From Vibrio europaeus (GTDB taxonomy: Bacteria > Pseudomonadota > Gammaproteobacteria > Enterobacterales > Vibrionaceae): 64,000 bases of DNA. Made by a program: the position numbers and the translations under genes. The notes below the pieces were generated by a model that saw only the letters and a program-made list of their open reading frames with translations, was not told the origin of the DNA and ran no database searches. Numbering within the stretch: the stretch's first letter is position 1; each line of letters starts with the position of its first letter. The stretch is from the NCBI RefSeq assembly GCF_001695575.1, contig NZ_LUAX01000007.1, forward strand, positions 248,001 through 312,000, read 5' to 3'. This document shows, piece by piece, positions 1 through 7,775 of the stretch.

Positions 1-1488
1 CAGAACGCATTTTCGGTTCTGCTGTTCCAAGATATCGCCGTTATTCCGATGCTGGCGTTTATTCCGCTACTTGCTTTGCCCGAGTTAGTCGAACAGGCGC
101 AAAATGCCGTTGGCACTGCCGCTGACCACCATGAAGAGTTAAGTTTGGTGGCAGGCCTTCCGGGCTGGACCTATGGTTTGGTCATCATCGCTTCTATAGT
201 GGGATTAGTCGTTGGCGGCCACTTCTTAAGTCGTCCTTTGTTTCGCTTTGTTGCCAGCTCAGGTCTACGAGAAATATTTACCGCTACTGCACTGATGTTG
301 GTAGTAGGGATAGCGGCATTGATGAGCGTAGTCGGGCTTTCTCCAGCACTAGGCACGTTCTTAGCGGGTGTCGTTCTTGCCAACAGTGAGTTCCGCCATG
401 AGCTTGAGTCTAATATCGATCCATTTAAAGGGCTTCTACTTGGGTTGTTCTTTATTACCGTTGGTGCTGGCATCAATTTCGGCATTTTATTCAATGACTT
501 TGCGCTTATCATTGGCTTGACGATTGGAGTCATGCTGCTCAAAGCACTCGTCCTCTATACTTTGGCGTTTATTTTCCGCATCAAGAATAGTGACCGTTGG
601 CTGTTTACTCTTAGCCTTGCTCAAGCGGGTGAATTTGGATTTGTCCTGCTTAGCTTTACCGTGCAAAACCATGTTATTCCGCAAGATATCGCTCAAACGC
701 TTTCACTCGTTGTTGCCCTATCCATGTTCCTCACTCCGGGGTTATTCATTCTGTTCGATAAGGTGATCTTACCGCGCTTTGAACAGCAATCGAATGATCA
801 AGAAGCCGATACCATTGAAGAGCAAGGCACTGTGATTATTGCGGGGATTGGGCGCTTTGGTCAGATTGTTAACCGCCTATTGGTTGCCAACGGCATCAAG
901 ACTGTCGTCCTTGATCAACAAGCGGCGCAAGTTGATGTCGTGCGACAAATCAACACTAAAGCCTATTTTGGTGATGCTAGCAGACCTGACTTACTCCATA
1001 CCGCAGGGATTGAAGACGCAGCGATGATTGTTATCGCTATCGACAATCCAGACACAAGCGTTGAACTGACTAAGTACGTGAAACATACCTACCCGAAAGT
1101 GAAGGTATTAGTGCGCGCCTTTGATCGCGGCCACGGTTACCTATTGAGACAAGCCGGGGCTGATATTGTCGAGCTTGAGACTTATCACTCCGCCCTAGAA
1201 CTCGGTGCACATGCGATGCGTTCTTTGAACTACCACCCATTTACTGTCGAGCAGCAGAAATCGGCGTATAAACGCGTTGAAGACAAGAAATCTGACATCC
1301 TGTACCAAGCTTGGGAAGATGACTCTGAGGGTGAACGCTTTGATAATAACTATCGTAAACTGTTTATGCACCTTGAAGAGCAAATTAAACTGGCGATACA
1401 AGCTGACCGCAGCGACCGCCACGAAGGCGGAGAACGAGGTTGGACTCCTCCTCCAAAAGGCTATGCGGATGAATTTAAAGAAGAGTAA
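1..1488 (+). CDS. Kef-type CPA2 monovalent cation:proton antiporter (5' truncated)
   Basis: The reading frame is already open at base 1 and its first residues (LFQDIAVIP) are the conserved KefB/KefC/CPA2 transmembrane signature, so the gene starts upstream of the window; the first ATG seen (49) is internal. About 479 C-terminal residues follow: transmembrane helices of the Na+/H+ exchanger domain including LGTFLAGVVLANSEFRHELE, then an RCK/TrkA-N domain (GIGRFGQIVNRLL, a Rossmann glycine motif, near residue 280 of the visible part) and a charged tail. The family moves K+ out in exchange for H+ across the inner membrane, gated by the cytoplasmic nucleotide/glutathione-binding domain. No KefF/KefG ancillary gene follows. 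Family call is firm; whether it is KefB, KefC or another CPA2 member cannot be decided from the fragment. Confidence 0.9.
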   Translation, partial: QNAFSVLLFQDIAVIPMLAFIPLLALPELVEQAQNAVGTAADHHEELSLVAGLPGWTYGLVIIASIVGLVVGGHFLSRPLFRFVASSGLREIFTATALMLVVGIAALMSVVGLSPALGTFLAGVVLANSEFRHELESNIDPFKGLLLGLFFITVGAGINFGILFNDFALIIGLTIGVMLLKALVLYTLAFIFRIKNSDRWLFTLSLAQAGEFGFVLLSFTVQNHVIPQDIAQTLSLVVALSMFLTPGLFILFDKVILPRFEQQSNDQEADTIEEQGTVIIAGIGRFGQIVNRLLVANGIKTVVLDQQAAQVDVVRQINTKAYFGDASRPDLLHTAGIEDAAMIVIAIDNPDTSVELTKYVKHTYPKVKVLVRAFDRGHGYLLRQAGADIVELETYHSALELGAHAMRSLNYHPFTVEQQKSAYKRVEDKKSDILYQAWEDDSEGERFDNNYRKLFMHLEEQIKLAIQADRSDRHEGGERGWTPPPKGYADEFKEE

Positions 1489-1558
1489 TTTGCCTGTTTT
1501 TCTAGGTTTAGACTTGAATTCTTACACACCAGTAACGATGTAACAGTAACTTGAATGA

Positions 1559-1588
1559 AAACCGAGGCATCAGGCCTCGGTTTGTCTT
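1559..1588 (+). terminator. Rho-independent terminator after the antiporter gene
   Basis: Ten-base-pair GC-rich stem (AAACCGAGGC, loop ATCAG, GCCTCGGTTT) followed by GTCTTT, 70 bases past the stop codon. Confidence 0.8.
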
Positions 1589-1589
1589 T

Positions 1590-1637
1590 ATAGCAATCAG
1601 AATAAATAGATGATCAGATATTTATTCTGATTGCTAT
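1590..1637. repeat. 19-bp perfect inverted repeat upstream of the MATE gene
   Basis: Bases 1590-1608 and 1619-1637 are exact reverse complements (arm begins ATAGCAATCAG) around a 10-base loop that itself holds TGATCA. The element sits 2-7 bases after the preceding terminator and ends 31 bases before the MATE start. It is AT-rich and lacks a T tract, so it is not an obvious terminator. It may be a 5'-leader hairpin or a regulator site; function unknown. Confidence 0.7.
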
Positions 1638-1667
1638 TACAACTAGTGAAATAACCTAAGCTCAATT

Positions 1668-3005
1668 ATGACTGCAACGACACAAGAAACATCCCCTTCA
1701 CTGGGGCAACAGCTATTCAAAATGACCTGGCCAATGCTATTTGGCGTGTTGTCTATTATGAGTTTCCAATTGGTAGATAGTGCGTTCATCGGTCAATTGG
1801 GTATTCTGCCTCTTGCGGCACAAGGTTTTACCCTACCAATTCAGATGGTGATCATCGGTATTCAAGTTGGTCTGGGTATCGCGACAACAGCTGTGATTGC
1901 CAAAGCCATTGGAGCGAATCAAGAGCGCTATGCTAAACAACTCGGCGGCCTCGTGATTGCAATGGGAAGCATTGGTGTCGCGTTATTTTCAGTCATTATC
2001 TACCTATTGCGTGAACCGATTCTGTCTCTTCTTAGCGCTCCGGATAGTGTTCTTCCTATCATTGATAGCTATTGGATCTACTGGCTAGTCAGTGCTTGGG
2101 TGGGTGCCGTACTCTACTTCCTTTACAGCGTATGTCGCGCCAATGGCAATACGATGTTGCCGGGCACCATGATGATGGTGACCAGCCTTCTCAACTTAAT
2201 CCTCGATCCTATCTTTATTTTCACTCTAGATATGGGGATCAACGGAGCGGCTATTGCCACCATTCTCGCCTTTGGTATCGGTATTTTGATTGTCGCCCCT
2301 AAGGTGACGCGTAAGCATTGGATGAGTTTCGACTGGAGCGATTTGAATGTGGTTAAAAGCGTGCGCTCGATTGGTAACATCATGGGCCCAGCAATGATCA
2401 GCCAATTGCTGCCACCACTATCATCAATGTTAGCTACAAAGCTTCTCGCCAGTTACGGCACAGCAGCCGTTGCAGCATGGGCACTCGGCTCTCGCTATGA
2501 ATTCTTCGCCATTGTCTCGGTGCTTGCCCTGACCATGTCAATGCCGCCAATGGTTGGTAGGTTACTCGGTGGTAACAATTTAGCCGACATTCGTAAGCTT
2601 GTAGTGATCGCATGTAAATTCGTTATCGGTTTTCAAGTCGTTATCGCGGCGATCACCTTACTCACCTCTGATTGGCTAGCATTGCTAATGACCAGCGAAG
2701 CAGAAGTAGAAACCATCTTAAATTACCACCTGATGATCGTGCCATTTAGCCTTGGGCCTTTGGGCATCTGCATGTTAATGGTTTCAATTTCAAACGCACT
2801 TGGCAAATCCTATACCGCCCTGACAATCTCAGCTCTGCGTCTATTTGCCTTTTTCCTACCTTGTTTGTGGTTAGGTGCGCAGCTAGGAGGGATTCAAGGT
2901 CTATTTTGGGGCGCATTCGGCGGTAATATCCTCGCGGGCATATGCGCTTGGTCTATGTACCAAAGAGCATTAGGCCAAATTGAAGCTAAACTACAATCTG
3001 CATAA
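1668..3005 (+). CDS. MATE family multidrug/Na+ efflux transporter
   Basis: A 445-residue protein with about twelve hydrophobic helices in two related halves, the usual size for the MATE family. Typical features are the N-terminal MTWPMLFGVLS and LVDSAFIGQLG segments, the central PAMISQLLPPLSSM repeat start, and the absence of a signal peptide. MATE proteins expel cationic drugs or metabolites across the inner membrane using Na+ or H+ gradients; the substrate here cannot be told. No strong Shine-Dalgarno sequence is visible before the ATG. The 19-bp inverted repeat upstream is the only obvious candidate for control. Family certain, subfamily not assigned. Confidence 0.93.
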   Translation: MTATTQETSPSLGQQLFKMTWPMLFGVLSIMSFQLVDSAFIGQLGILPLAAQGFTLPIQMVIIGIQVGLGIATTAVIAKAIGANQERYAKQLGGLVIAMGSIGVALFSVIIYLLREPILSLLSAPDSVLPIIDSYWIYWLVSAWVGAVLYFLYSVCRANGNTMLPGTMMMVTSLLNLILDPIFIFTLDMGINGAAIATILAFGIGILIVAPKVTRKHWMSFDWSDLNVVKSVRSIGNIMGPAMISQLLPPLSSMLATKLLASYGTAAVAAWALGSRYEFFAIVSVLALTMSMPPMVGRLLGGNNLADIRKLVVIACKFVIGFQVVIAAITLLTSDWLALLMTSEAEVETILNYHLMIVPFSLGPLGICMLMVSISNALGKSYTALTISALRLFAFFLPCLWLGAQLGGIQGLFWGAFGGNILAGICAWSMYQRALGQIEAKLQSA

Positions 3006-3067
3006 TTTGTCGATTGCAATCTAAAGCATATGTCGATAGTCTAAAAACTCATCACTTAGGAACAATT

Positions 3068-3124
3068 ATGACATTCACGTTTACCTACCTTTGGCTCCTT
3101 CTCCTCAATGCCTGTAGCCGGTAG
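3068..3124 (+). CDS. Leucine-rich leader peptide (18 aa) of the downstream EamA exporter gene
   Basis: A short ORF (MTFTFTYLWLLLLNACSR) with a good ribosome binding site (TTAGGA, 6 bases before ATG) ends 85 bases before the exporter start. Five of 18 residues are leucine, all coded by CTT or CTC, four of them consecutive, next to a tryptophan. Its 3' half can fold on itself (3085-3089 with 3120-3124; 3093-3096 with 3116-3119). It resembles the leaders of amino-acid attenuators such as leuL, which also contains an LLLLNA string, but it precedes a transporter rather than a biosynthetic operon. Translation is inferred from the RBS and composition, not shown. Confidence 0.6.
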   Translation: MTFTFTYLWLLLLNACSR

Positions 3125-3136
3125 GTAATCTCCTGT

Positions 3137-3209
3137 CTGGCTGCGAGAAACGTAGCCAGTACACCACTTTTCTCGTAGCCACCACTCTCAAATAAAGGAT
3201 ACGAGAAAC
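3137..3209 (+). promoter_or_regulatory. Putative translational attenuator with mutually exclusive hairpins
   Basis: Three pairings compete. (A) 3137-3145 with 3151-3159, 9 bp with one G-U and loop AGAAA. (B) 3138-3150 with 3169-3181, 13 bp with one G-U. (C) 3169-3177 with 3200-3208, 9 bp perfect, which occupies the bases between the AAAGGA ribosome binding site (3194-3199) and the ATG at 3210. The octamer CGAGAAAC occurs at 3144 and again at 3202, so both copies compete for the same TTTCTCG. B leaves the exporter start free, C hides it. No T tract follows any stem, so control would act on translation rather than termination. Regulation by ribosome position on the 18-codon leader is inference. 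Confidence 0.55.
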
Positions 3210-4124
3210 ATGACTGAAGAAGCACACGTCGCCCCCTCATCAAGCACACCCATATCTCAAGTCGGGATATTACTTGCGCTCGCAGGTTGCATTCTCTTTT
3301 CGATAAAACCCGTTTTGGTCAAAGTAGCCTACCAATATGGTGGTGACGCAACCTCTATTATGACTCTGCGTGCGTTTAGCTCTCTTCCTCTCTACCTACT
3401 AATGCTCGTTTACTTATGCAGAAAATATGAAAACCGAACGAAGGTGAAAGAACACGGCTTCAAAGCGGCCGCTATTGGCGTGATGGGCTACTATGTAGCA
3501 AGTTTCCTCGATATCGCGGCGTTGGAGTTTATTACCGCCCAACTAGAGCGGTTGTTGATCTTCTTGTTTCCCACTTTTGTAGTACTGATCAGCTGGGCAA
3601 TGTATCAACAAAAGCCAAATCGAACCGTCATTATTTCTGCCTTGATCGGTTACCTAGGGATCAGTTTTATTGTTATCCATGACTTCAACACGTTGGGGCA
3701 ATCAGTGCTTCTTGGCAGCTTACTCGCTGTTGCTTCAGCGCTAGTGTTCGCTTTTTATTTAGTATGGAGCAAGCCACTTATCGGCCATCTGGGTAGCTCG
3801 CTGTTTACCAGTATTGGTATGGGAAGCGCAGGGTTGGCTATTTTAGTTCACTTAGCGCTAAGCGGCGCTGATATTGCCACTTGGGGCCGTGAGCTAATCG
3901 TAACCGGTGTGCTACTTGGCATATTCTGTACCGTGTTGCCGTCGTATTTGGTCGCCGCTGCGATGGCAAGGCTCACACCAACAACCTTGAGTCTAACAAG
4001 TAATATAGGCCCAGGAATTACCGCTGGAATGGCAGTAGTAGTACTCGATGAAGTGTTTACGATCTGGCATGCACTCGGGCTTGTTCTAGTCGTCGTGTCG
4101 GTTTACACCTTAAATAAAAAGTAA
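3210..4124 (+). CDS. EamA/DMT family transporter (probable metabolite or amino-acid exporter)
   Basis: A 304-residue protein with about ten hydrophobic helices in two EamA repeats (residues about 15-145 and 160-300), the normal length for the drug/metabolite transporter superfamily. The second repeat ends in the characteristic SNIGPGITAGMAVVVLDE stretch. It sits in the inner membrane; EamA proteins usually export amino acids or related small molecules. The start is fixed by AAAGGA ten bases upstream. The leucine-rich leader ORF and competing hairpins in its 5' region suggest its expression responds to an amino-acid signal, possibly leucine availability; that link is inferred. A second EamA gene follows but is only distantly alike. 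Confidence 0.9.
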   Translation: MTEEAHVAPSSSTPISQVGILLALAGCILFSIKPVLVKVAYQYGGDATSIMTLRAFSSLPLYLLMLVYLCRKYENRTKVKEHGFKAAAIGVMGYYVASFLDIAALEFITAQLERLLIFLFPTFVVLISWAMYQQKPNRTVIISALIGYLGISFIVIHDFNTLGQSVLLGSLLAVASALVFAFYLVWSKPLIGHLGSSLFTSIGMGSAGLAILVHLALSGADIATWGRELIVTGVLLGIFCTVLPSYLVAAAMARLTPTTLSLTSNIGPGITAGMAVVVLDEVFTIWHALGLVLVVVSVYTLNKK

Positions 4125-4140
4125 AATTGCACCAAACTTT

Positions 4141-4219
4141 GCTGAATCATTCGAATCGTTTGTCCAACACGCTCAAATTCGTCAGGTGACCTGAGCTAAA
4201 TAACATCGTATGATTCAGC
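4141..4219. promoter_or_regulatory. Inverted repeats in the intergenic region before the second EamA gene
   Basis: GCTGAATCAT at 4141-4150 is repeated in inverted form at 4210-4219, and between them lies a 13-base palindrome TCAGGTGACCTGA (4182-4194). The downstream arm covers a possible upstream ATG (4210) of the next gene, 27 bases ahead of the preferred start. Paired half-sites like these fit an operator or a long-loop leader hairpin; no regulator can be named. Confidence 0.4.
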
Positions 4220-4245
4220 TTATCTATTTTTCAGACACTTATATC

Positions 4246-5148
4246 ATGAGCACCCAAAACCACCACCCTCTTCAAGGCGCTAGTTGGATGCTAAGCGCAG
4301 GATTGGCTTTTGCCATAGTAAACAGCTTGGCTCAAATGGCGAGTATCAATTACGGTCTTTCTTCGACAACGGTTGCCCTGATTCAATATGCAATCGCACT
4401 TGTGGTTATTCTGCCCTATTTAAAGACACTGGGTATTAGGCAGTCACTGCGTACGCAGAATCTAGGCCTGCACATTCTACGTGTCTTCTTAGCAGTGATT
4501 GGCATTCAACTATGGTTATGGGCGCTTGCCTATCCTGTGCCGATTTGGCAAGGCATCGCCCTGCTAATGACGTCACCGTTATTTGCGACAATCGGCTCTG
4601 GATTAATCCTTAAAGAGAAAGTAGGCGCGGCTCGTTGGGGTGCTACCATCACTGGCTTTATTGGTGCCATGATCATTTTAGAACCTTGGGCGGACGATTT
4701 TAGCTGGGCGACACTCCTTCCTGTCGGTGCGGCGTTCTTTTGGGCCTGTTACGCGCTGATGGTGAAGAAGCTGTCTTCACAAGACTCTCCGTCAACCATG
4801 GTTGTCTACCTACTGATACTCATTACACCGTTTAACATTTTGCTCGCTCTACCAGACTGGCAACTGCCAACAGGTGGAACATTATGGCTAATATTGATTG
4901 GGGCAGGTGCTATGACAGCGCTGGCGCAGTGGGCTATTGTTAAAGCATACTCAGTGGCAGATGCTTCTTTTGTTCAACCCTTTGATCACGCGAAACTGCC
5001 ATTAAATGTATTAGCGGGTTGGATGGTATTCGGCTGGGTACCACCGGGTAGACTTTGGCTTGGCGCAGCAATCATTATCGCTTCTGTGGCTTTTATAACT
5101 CAATGGGAAGCAAAAAAGCCGAAAAAGTTGAAAGAAATTTCGAGCTAG
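4246..5148 (+). CDS. EamA/DMT family transporter
   Basis: About 300 residues with ten predicted membrane helices in two EamA domains; the first domain carries the conserved LKEKVGAARWGATITGFIGAMII end-of-repeat segment, the second ends with the matching PPGRLWLGAAIII. An in-frame ATG at 4210 would add 12 residues (MIQLIYFSDTYI), but it lies inside an inverted repeat and has no ribosome binding site; ATG 4246 (MSTQNHHPL) gives a conventional cytoplasmic N-terminus and is preferred, though it also lacks a clear Shine-Dalgarno. Related proteins include S-adenosylmethionine and riboflavin-type carriers, but the substrate cannot be told. The next gene starts 40 bases downstream and may be co-transcribed. 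Confidence 0.88.
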   Translation: MSTQNHHPLQGASWMLSAGLAFAIVNSLAQMASINYGLSSTTVALIQYAIALVVILPYLKTLGIRQSLRTQNLGLHILRVFLAVIGIQLWLWALAYPVPIWQGIALLMTSPLFATIGSGLILKEKVGAARWGATITGFIGAMIILEPWADDFSWATLLPVGAAFFWACYALMVKKLSSQDSPSTMVVYLLILITPFNILLALPDWQLPTGGTLWLILIGAGAMTALAQWAIVKAYSVADASFVQPFDHAKLPLNVLAGWMVFGWVPPGRLWLGAAIIIASVAFITQWEAKKPKKLKEISS

Positions 5149-5188
5149 ACCGTTCTAATTAGTCATAGCTTTTAACGGAGAAACCTCT

Positions 5189-5788
5189 ATGACACAACCA
5201 ATCAAATTAACACTTTACCGCTGGGCTGGCAGTTGGGGACCATTCAAAGTCAACATTCCTTGTGGCGAGTGTACTTTGACCAAAGATATCCTTAAGGACA
5301 CATTCGAAAATGAACTTGCCGGTATCCCAGTTGAGCTTGAAGTGAAAGATTGGTTATCTCATTGGTGGGAGCCCTTGAAAGTAGGTGCATGGCACGCGCC
5401 CATTCTGATGGTCGAGGGCAAAGTGGTAAGCCAAGGGGAAGCGCTAAACCGTGGCGTGCTCGTGCAATCTATTATCCAAGAATGGACTAAGCGCGATACT
5501 CTAAAAGGCAACATTGTTTATGGTAAGGCAACTTGCCCTTACTGTGTCAAAGCGAAAAAGATCTTAGATGAAGCTGGTATTGAATACGAATACTACGATG
5601 TCGTTAAAGACAGCGCTGCCCTTTATCGAATGATCCCTGAAGTAAAAGCTATCATTGGAGAGAAAACGCCAGTTACTGTTCCTCAAATCTGGCTGGATGG
5701 TCATTACATTGGTGGTGCCGATAACCTCACTGCTTGGATTGAGGAAAAAGGGCTAAGTACAGTGCCAGACAACGTGGTTTCTCTATAA
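5189..5788 (+). CDS. Two-domain glutaredoxin-family protein
   Basis: A 199-residue cytoplasmic protein. Residues about 110-195 form a classical glutaredoxin with the dithiol active site CPYC, the TVPQIWLDG cis-proline segment and the GG-ADNL glutathione-binding turn. Residues 1-105 look like a second, divergent thioredoxin-like fold: a CGEC pair near residue 27 and an HAPILMVEG segment that mirrors the cis-proline strand. The family reduces disulfides or glutathionylated proteins with glutathione. The duplication is unusual, since standard Grx proteins have 80-120 residues. The start has a clear GGAG ribosome binding site. A strong terminator follows. The role of the N-terminal CGEC domain is unknown. 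Confidence 0.88.
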   Translation: MTQPIKLTLYRWAGSWGPFKVNIPCGECTLTKDILKDTFENELAGIPVELEVKDWLSHWWEPLKVGAWHAPILMVEGKVVSQGEALNRGVLVQSIIQEWTKRDTLKGNIVYGKATCPYCVKAKKILDEAGIEYEYYDVVKDSAALYRMIPEVKAIIGEKTPVTVPQIWLDGHYIGGADNLTAWIEEKGLSTVPDNVVSL

Positions 5789-5811
5789 ACTTTCCACCAA
5801 GCAGAAACAAC

Positions 5812-5844
5812 AAAGCCCCGCTGATTTCAGCGGGGCTTTGTTTT
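5812..5844 (+). terminator. Rho-independent terminator after the glutaredoxin gene
   Basis: Thirteen-base-pair stem (arms 5812-5824 and 5827-5839, core GCCCCGCTGA) followed by GTTTT. Confidence 0.9.
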
Positions 5845-5891
5845 GATGAGCCAGATAGCTTCGCTCGCCTAACTCATAAAATCCTTTTCAA

Positions 5892-6029
5892 CTACGCGCT
5901 GATTACTTTTTTCATCATACGTTTGATAAAAGAAGTCTTCTTTGCTTTAGGCTTGCCATAAAGAGCATCTTGCATGGCTTGCTTAGCGATCATCTGACCT
6001 AGATATGCGTTGCCTAATTCGTGATTCAT
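5892..6029 (-). CDS. Small basic protein, 45 aa, unknown function
   Basis: A short reverse-strand ORF starting ATG at 6029, preceded by an excellent ribosome binding site (TGAGGAGATAATC before ATG). The product begins MNHELGNAYLGQMIAKQ and ends in a lysine/methionine-rich tail (KRMMKKVISA); it has no membrane segment or signal peptide and is strongly basic at the C-terminus. A perfect CRP-type palindrome lies 24-39 bases upstream. I recognise no family. Support for it being real is the RBS, ordinary codon use and the regulatory site; it fills an otherwise empty gap between two terminator-bounded units. Confidence 0.65.
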   Translation of the reverse strand: MNHELGNAYLGQMIAKQAMQDALYGKPKAKKTSFIKRMMKKVISA

Positions 6030-6052
6030 GATTATCTCCTCAAAGTAAGGAG

Positions 6053-6068
6053 TGTGATTTTAATCACA
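6053..6068. promoter_or_regulatory. CRP-type binding site upstream of the 45-aa ORF
   Basis: TGTGA-N6-TCACA is a perfect 5-6-5 CRP palindrome centred about 32 bases upstream of the small reverse-strand start codon. A second partial site (TGTGATTTAGATC on the reverse strand, about 6080-6094) lies further upstream. The position close to the start codon would suit repression or a CRP-overlapped promoter. Confidence 0.5.
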
Positions 6069-6110
6069 ACTAGATTAAAAACAAGATCTAAATCACATTA
6101 AATTTAGCCA

Positions 6111-6461
6111 CTAAGCGCGTTTTGGCTGTTGATAGGTTTTTCCAGCCACCTGATAGGTATCTTTGCGCTTCACATCAAACATGACATCAAAGAACCAAGC
6201 AACAAAACGGAGCACGTCATCGCCTTCATCCATCACATGCTCAACAAACTCTTGCTCTTCACCTTGCTCATTAGCCTGTACAGTTACGTGATAGATACGC
6301 TTAGCACCATCGACTTCTGCCAATGCAAATTGCCCAGTGAGTGATTGAGCAGCTTCTGCCACTTCTTGGTCTTCGCTTGCTTTCAGTACCTCTAAGGCTT
6401 GCGGCAGGTTCTCTTTATCACATAGCGATTTGATTAGCGTTTCAAAATCTTTAAGTTCCAT
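6111..6461 (-). CDS. Conserved hypothetical acidic protein
   Basis: A cytoplasmic protein of about 116 residues, strongly acidic, with no membrane segment and no recognised family. It begins MELKDFETLIKSL, has a helical acidic first half (residues 1-50) and a second half with alternating strands (FALAEVDGAKRIYHVTVQA) ending in GKTYQQPKR. An in-frame ATG 33 bases upstream would add MPANFYVETES, but the internal start fits the usual N-terminus better; neither has a strong ribosome binding site. It lies just downstream of the MFS pump gene on the same strand (gap about 50 bases) and may share its transcript. No function is proposed. Confidence 0.65.
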   Translation of the reverse strand: MELKDFETLIKSLCDKENLPQALEVLKASEDQEVAEAAQSLTGQFALAEVDGAKRIYHVTVQANEQGEEQEFVEHVMDEGDDVLRFVAWFFDVMFDVKRKDTYQVAGKTYQQPKRA

Positions 6462-6512
6462 TGATTCAGTCTCAACATAGAAATTTGCGGGCATTGTATA
6501 CCCAACGCACGA

Positions 6513-7691
6513 TCAAGCAAACTTTTGCTGAGCGACGATAAGCTTTTTCGACGATATTAGAACCAAACCCATTGTAGTCGCTGAGATGAGATAGAAAACT
6601 CCCATGCTCATTTGGCTTTGCACCCAATGCTCGACCAAATAGCCTCCAAATGCCCCGGATAAACACATTTGTACCGCCCCTGATAGTGCAGACACGGAGC
6701 CCGCTTGTCGCTTGTGTGGTTCAAGCAGCATGCTGATCGAAAGCGGTGTCGCAAGGCCTTGTGCAATAGTCAGCAAAGTAAACGCCCACACAAGATTAAA
6801 TAGAGTGACTTCGGTAACCAATAACCACAAACCAGCGAGCATCATCGTCGAAATGGCTAATGCAAGGATCTGCTTGGTATCTAAATAGCGGTTCACCACA
6901 TTAAGCAGTAAACTTCCCATCATCAAACCGGCTGACGGTATGATCATAACCGAACCATATTCTGCCGCCGTTAAACCAAGTTGATGCTGTAATATAAACG
7001 GCATGACAGATAACGACACAACACTGGTTAGGTAGGTCACCCAGTTATAACTTGCACTGGAGATCACCTGCTTATTGGTCACTAGGCTGCCATAATTTCT
7101 AATCACGCTCATCAGTTTGAAACGCGTCTTTCCATAGGTCATGGTTTCAGGAAGAACGAAATACCCCAAAGTAAAGATGGCGATTAGATAGAGTAAGACG
7201 AACATAAACACCGCTTCCCAGCCCAAATAGAAAGCGATCCAACCGCCCATGACTGGCGCGATGATCGGCATGATAGAAGCCGTAATAGAAATGTAGGATA
7301 AGGCTTTCGTTAACTGAGCTCCTTCGTAGCTATCTCGGAGCACACTTCGGCCAAGAACGGACGCACTACCCGCCCCTAAACCCTGCAGAAATCGCCCAAT
7401 AATCAGTATGGTTAGGTTATCGGTGAAAGTAACGCACATGACAGTGGCGGCTAAATAGATCCCCTGCCCGAGAATAAATACCGGGCGGCGACCAATGGCA
7501 TCTGACAAAGGGCCGTAAAAGAGTTGAGATAGGCCAAAAGCGACGAGAAAAACGGTGACTAAAAGTTGTACGTCGGCTTGCCCTACATTCAGGCTGTTAC
7601 TGATCATCGGCAATGAGGGAAGGTAGATACTGACACCGACTTGACCAGTCGCGATGATCATCATTGCTAACAATATAGGTGTTTTTTTCAT
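6513..7691 (-). CDS. Bcr/CflA (EmrD-like) MFS multidrug efflux pump
   Basis: A 392-residue, twelve-helix major facilitator with the family motif A loop between helices 2 and 3 (GPLSDAIGRRPVFI), the motif C region of drug:H+ antiporters (ITASIMPIIAPVMGGWI) and the QLFYGPLSD signature typical of Bcr/CflA/EmrD exporters. It pumps drugs or metabolites out of the cytoplasm using the proton gradient. The start has a strong ribosome binding site (GAGGAG, 7 bases before ATG). It is divergent from a LysR regulator 113 bases away, which is the likely controller. The specific substrate is not known. Confidence 0.92.
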   Translation of the reverse strand: MKKTPILLAMMIIATGQVGVSIYLPSLPMISNSLNVGQADVQLLVTVFLVAFGLSQLFYGPLSDAIGRRPVFILGQGIYLAATVMCVTFTDNLTILIIGRFLQGLGAGSASVLGRSVLRDSYEGAQLTKALSYISITASIMPIIAPVMGGWIAFYLGWEAVFMFVLLYLIAIFTLGYFVLPETMTYGKTRFKLMSVIRNYGSLVTNKQVISSASYNWVTYLTSVVSLSVMPFILQHQLGLTAAEYGSVMIIPSAGLMMGSLLLNVVNRYLDTKQILALAISTMMLAGLWLLVTEVTLFNLVWAFTLLTIAQGLATPLSISMLLEPHKRQAGSVSALSGAVQMCLSGAFGGYLVEHWVQSQMSMGVFYLISATTMGLVLISSKKLIVAQQKFA

Positions 7692-7775
7692 AGTAGCTCC
7701 TCATTAAACCGACAATGAAACGAGTTTAAATTAGTCACTATTCAATGATAATATACCGATATGGAAAGTGATTAA

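Noticed and set aside
3122..3181. Rho-independent terminator-type attenuator after the leucine-rich leader
   Set aside because: None of the stems is followed by a T tract, so transcription termination is unlikely; translational control fits better.
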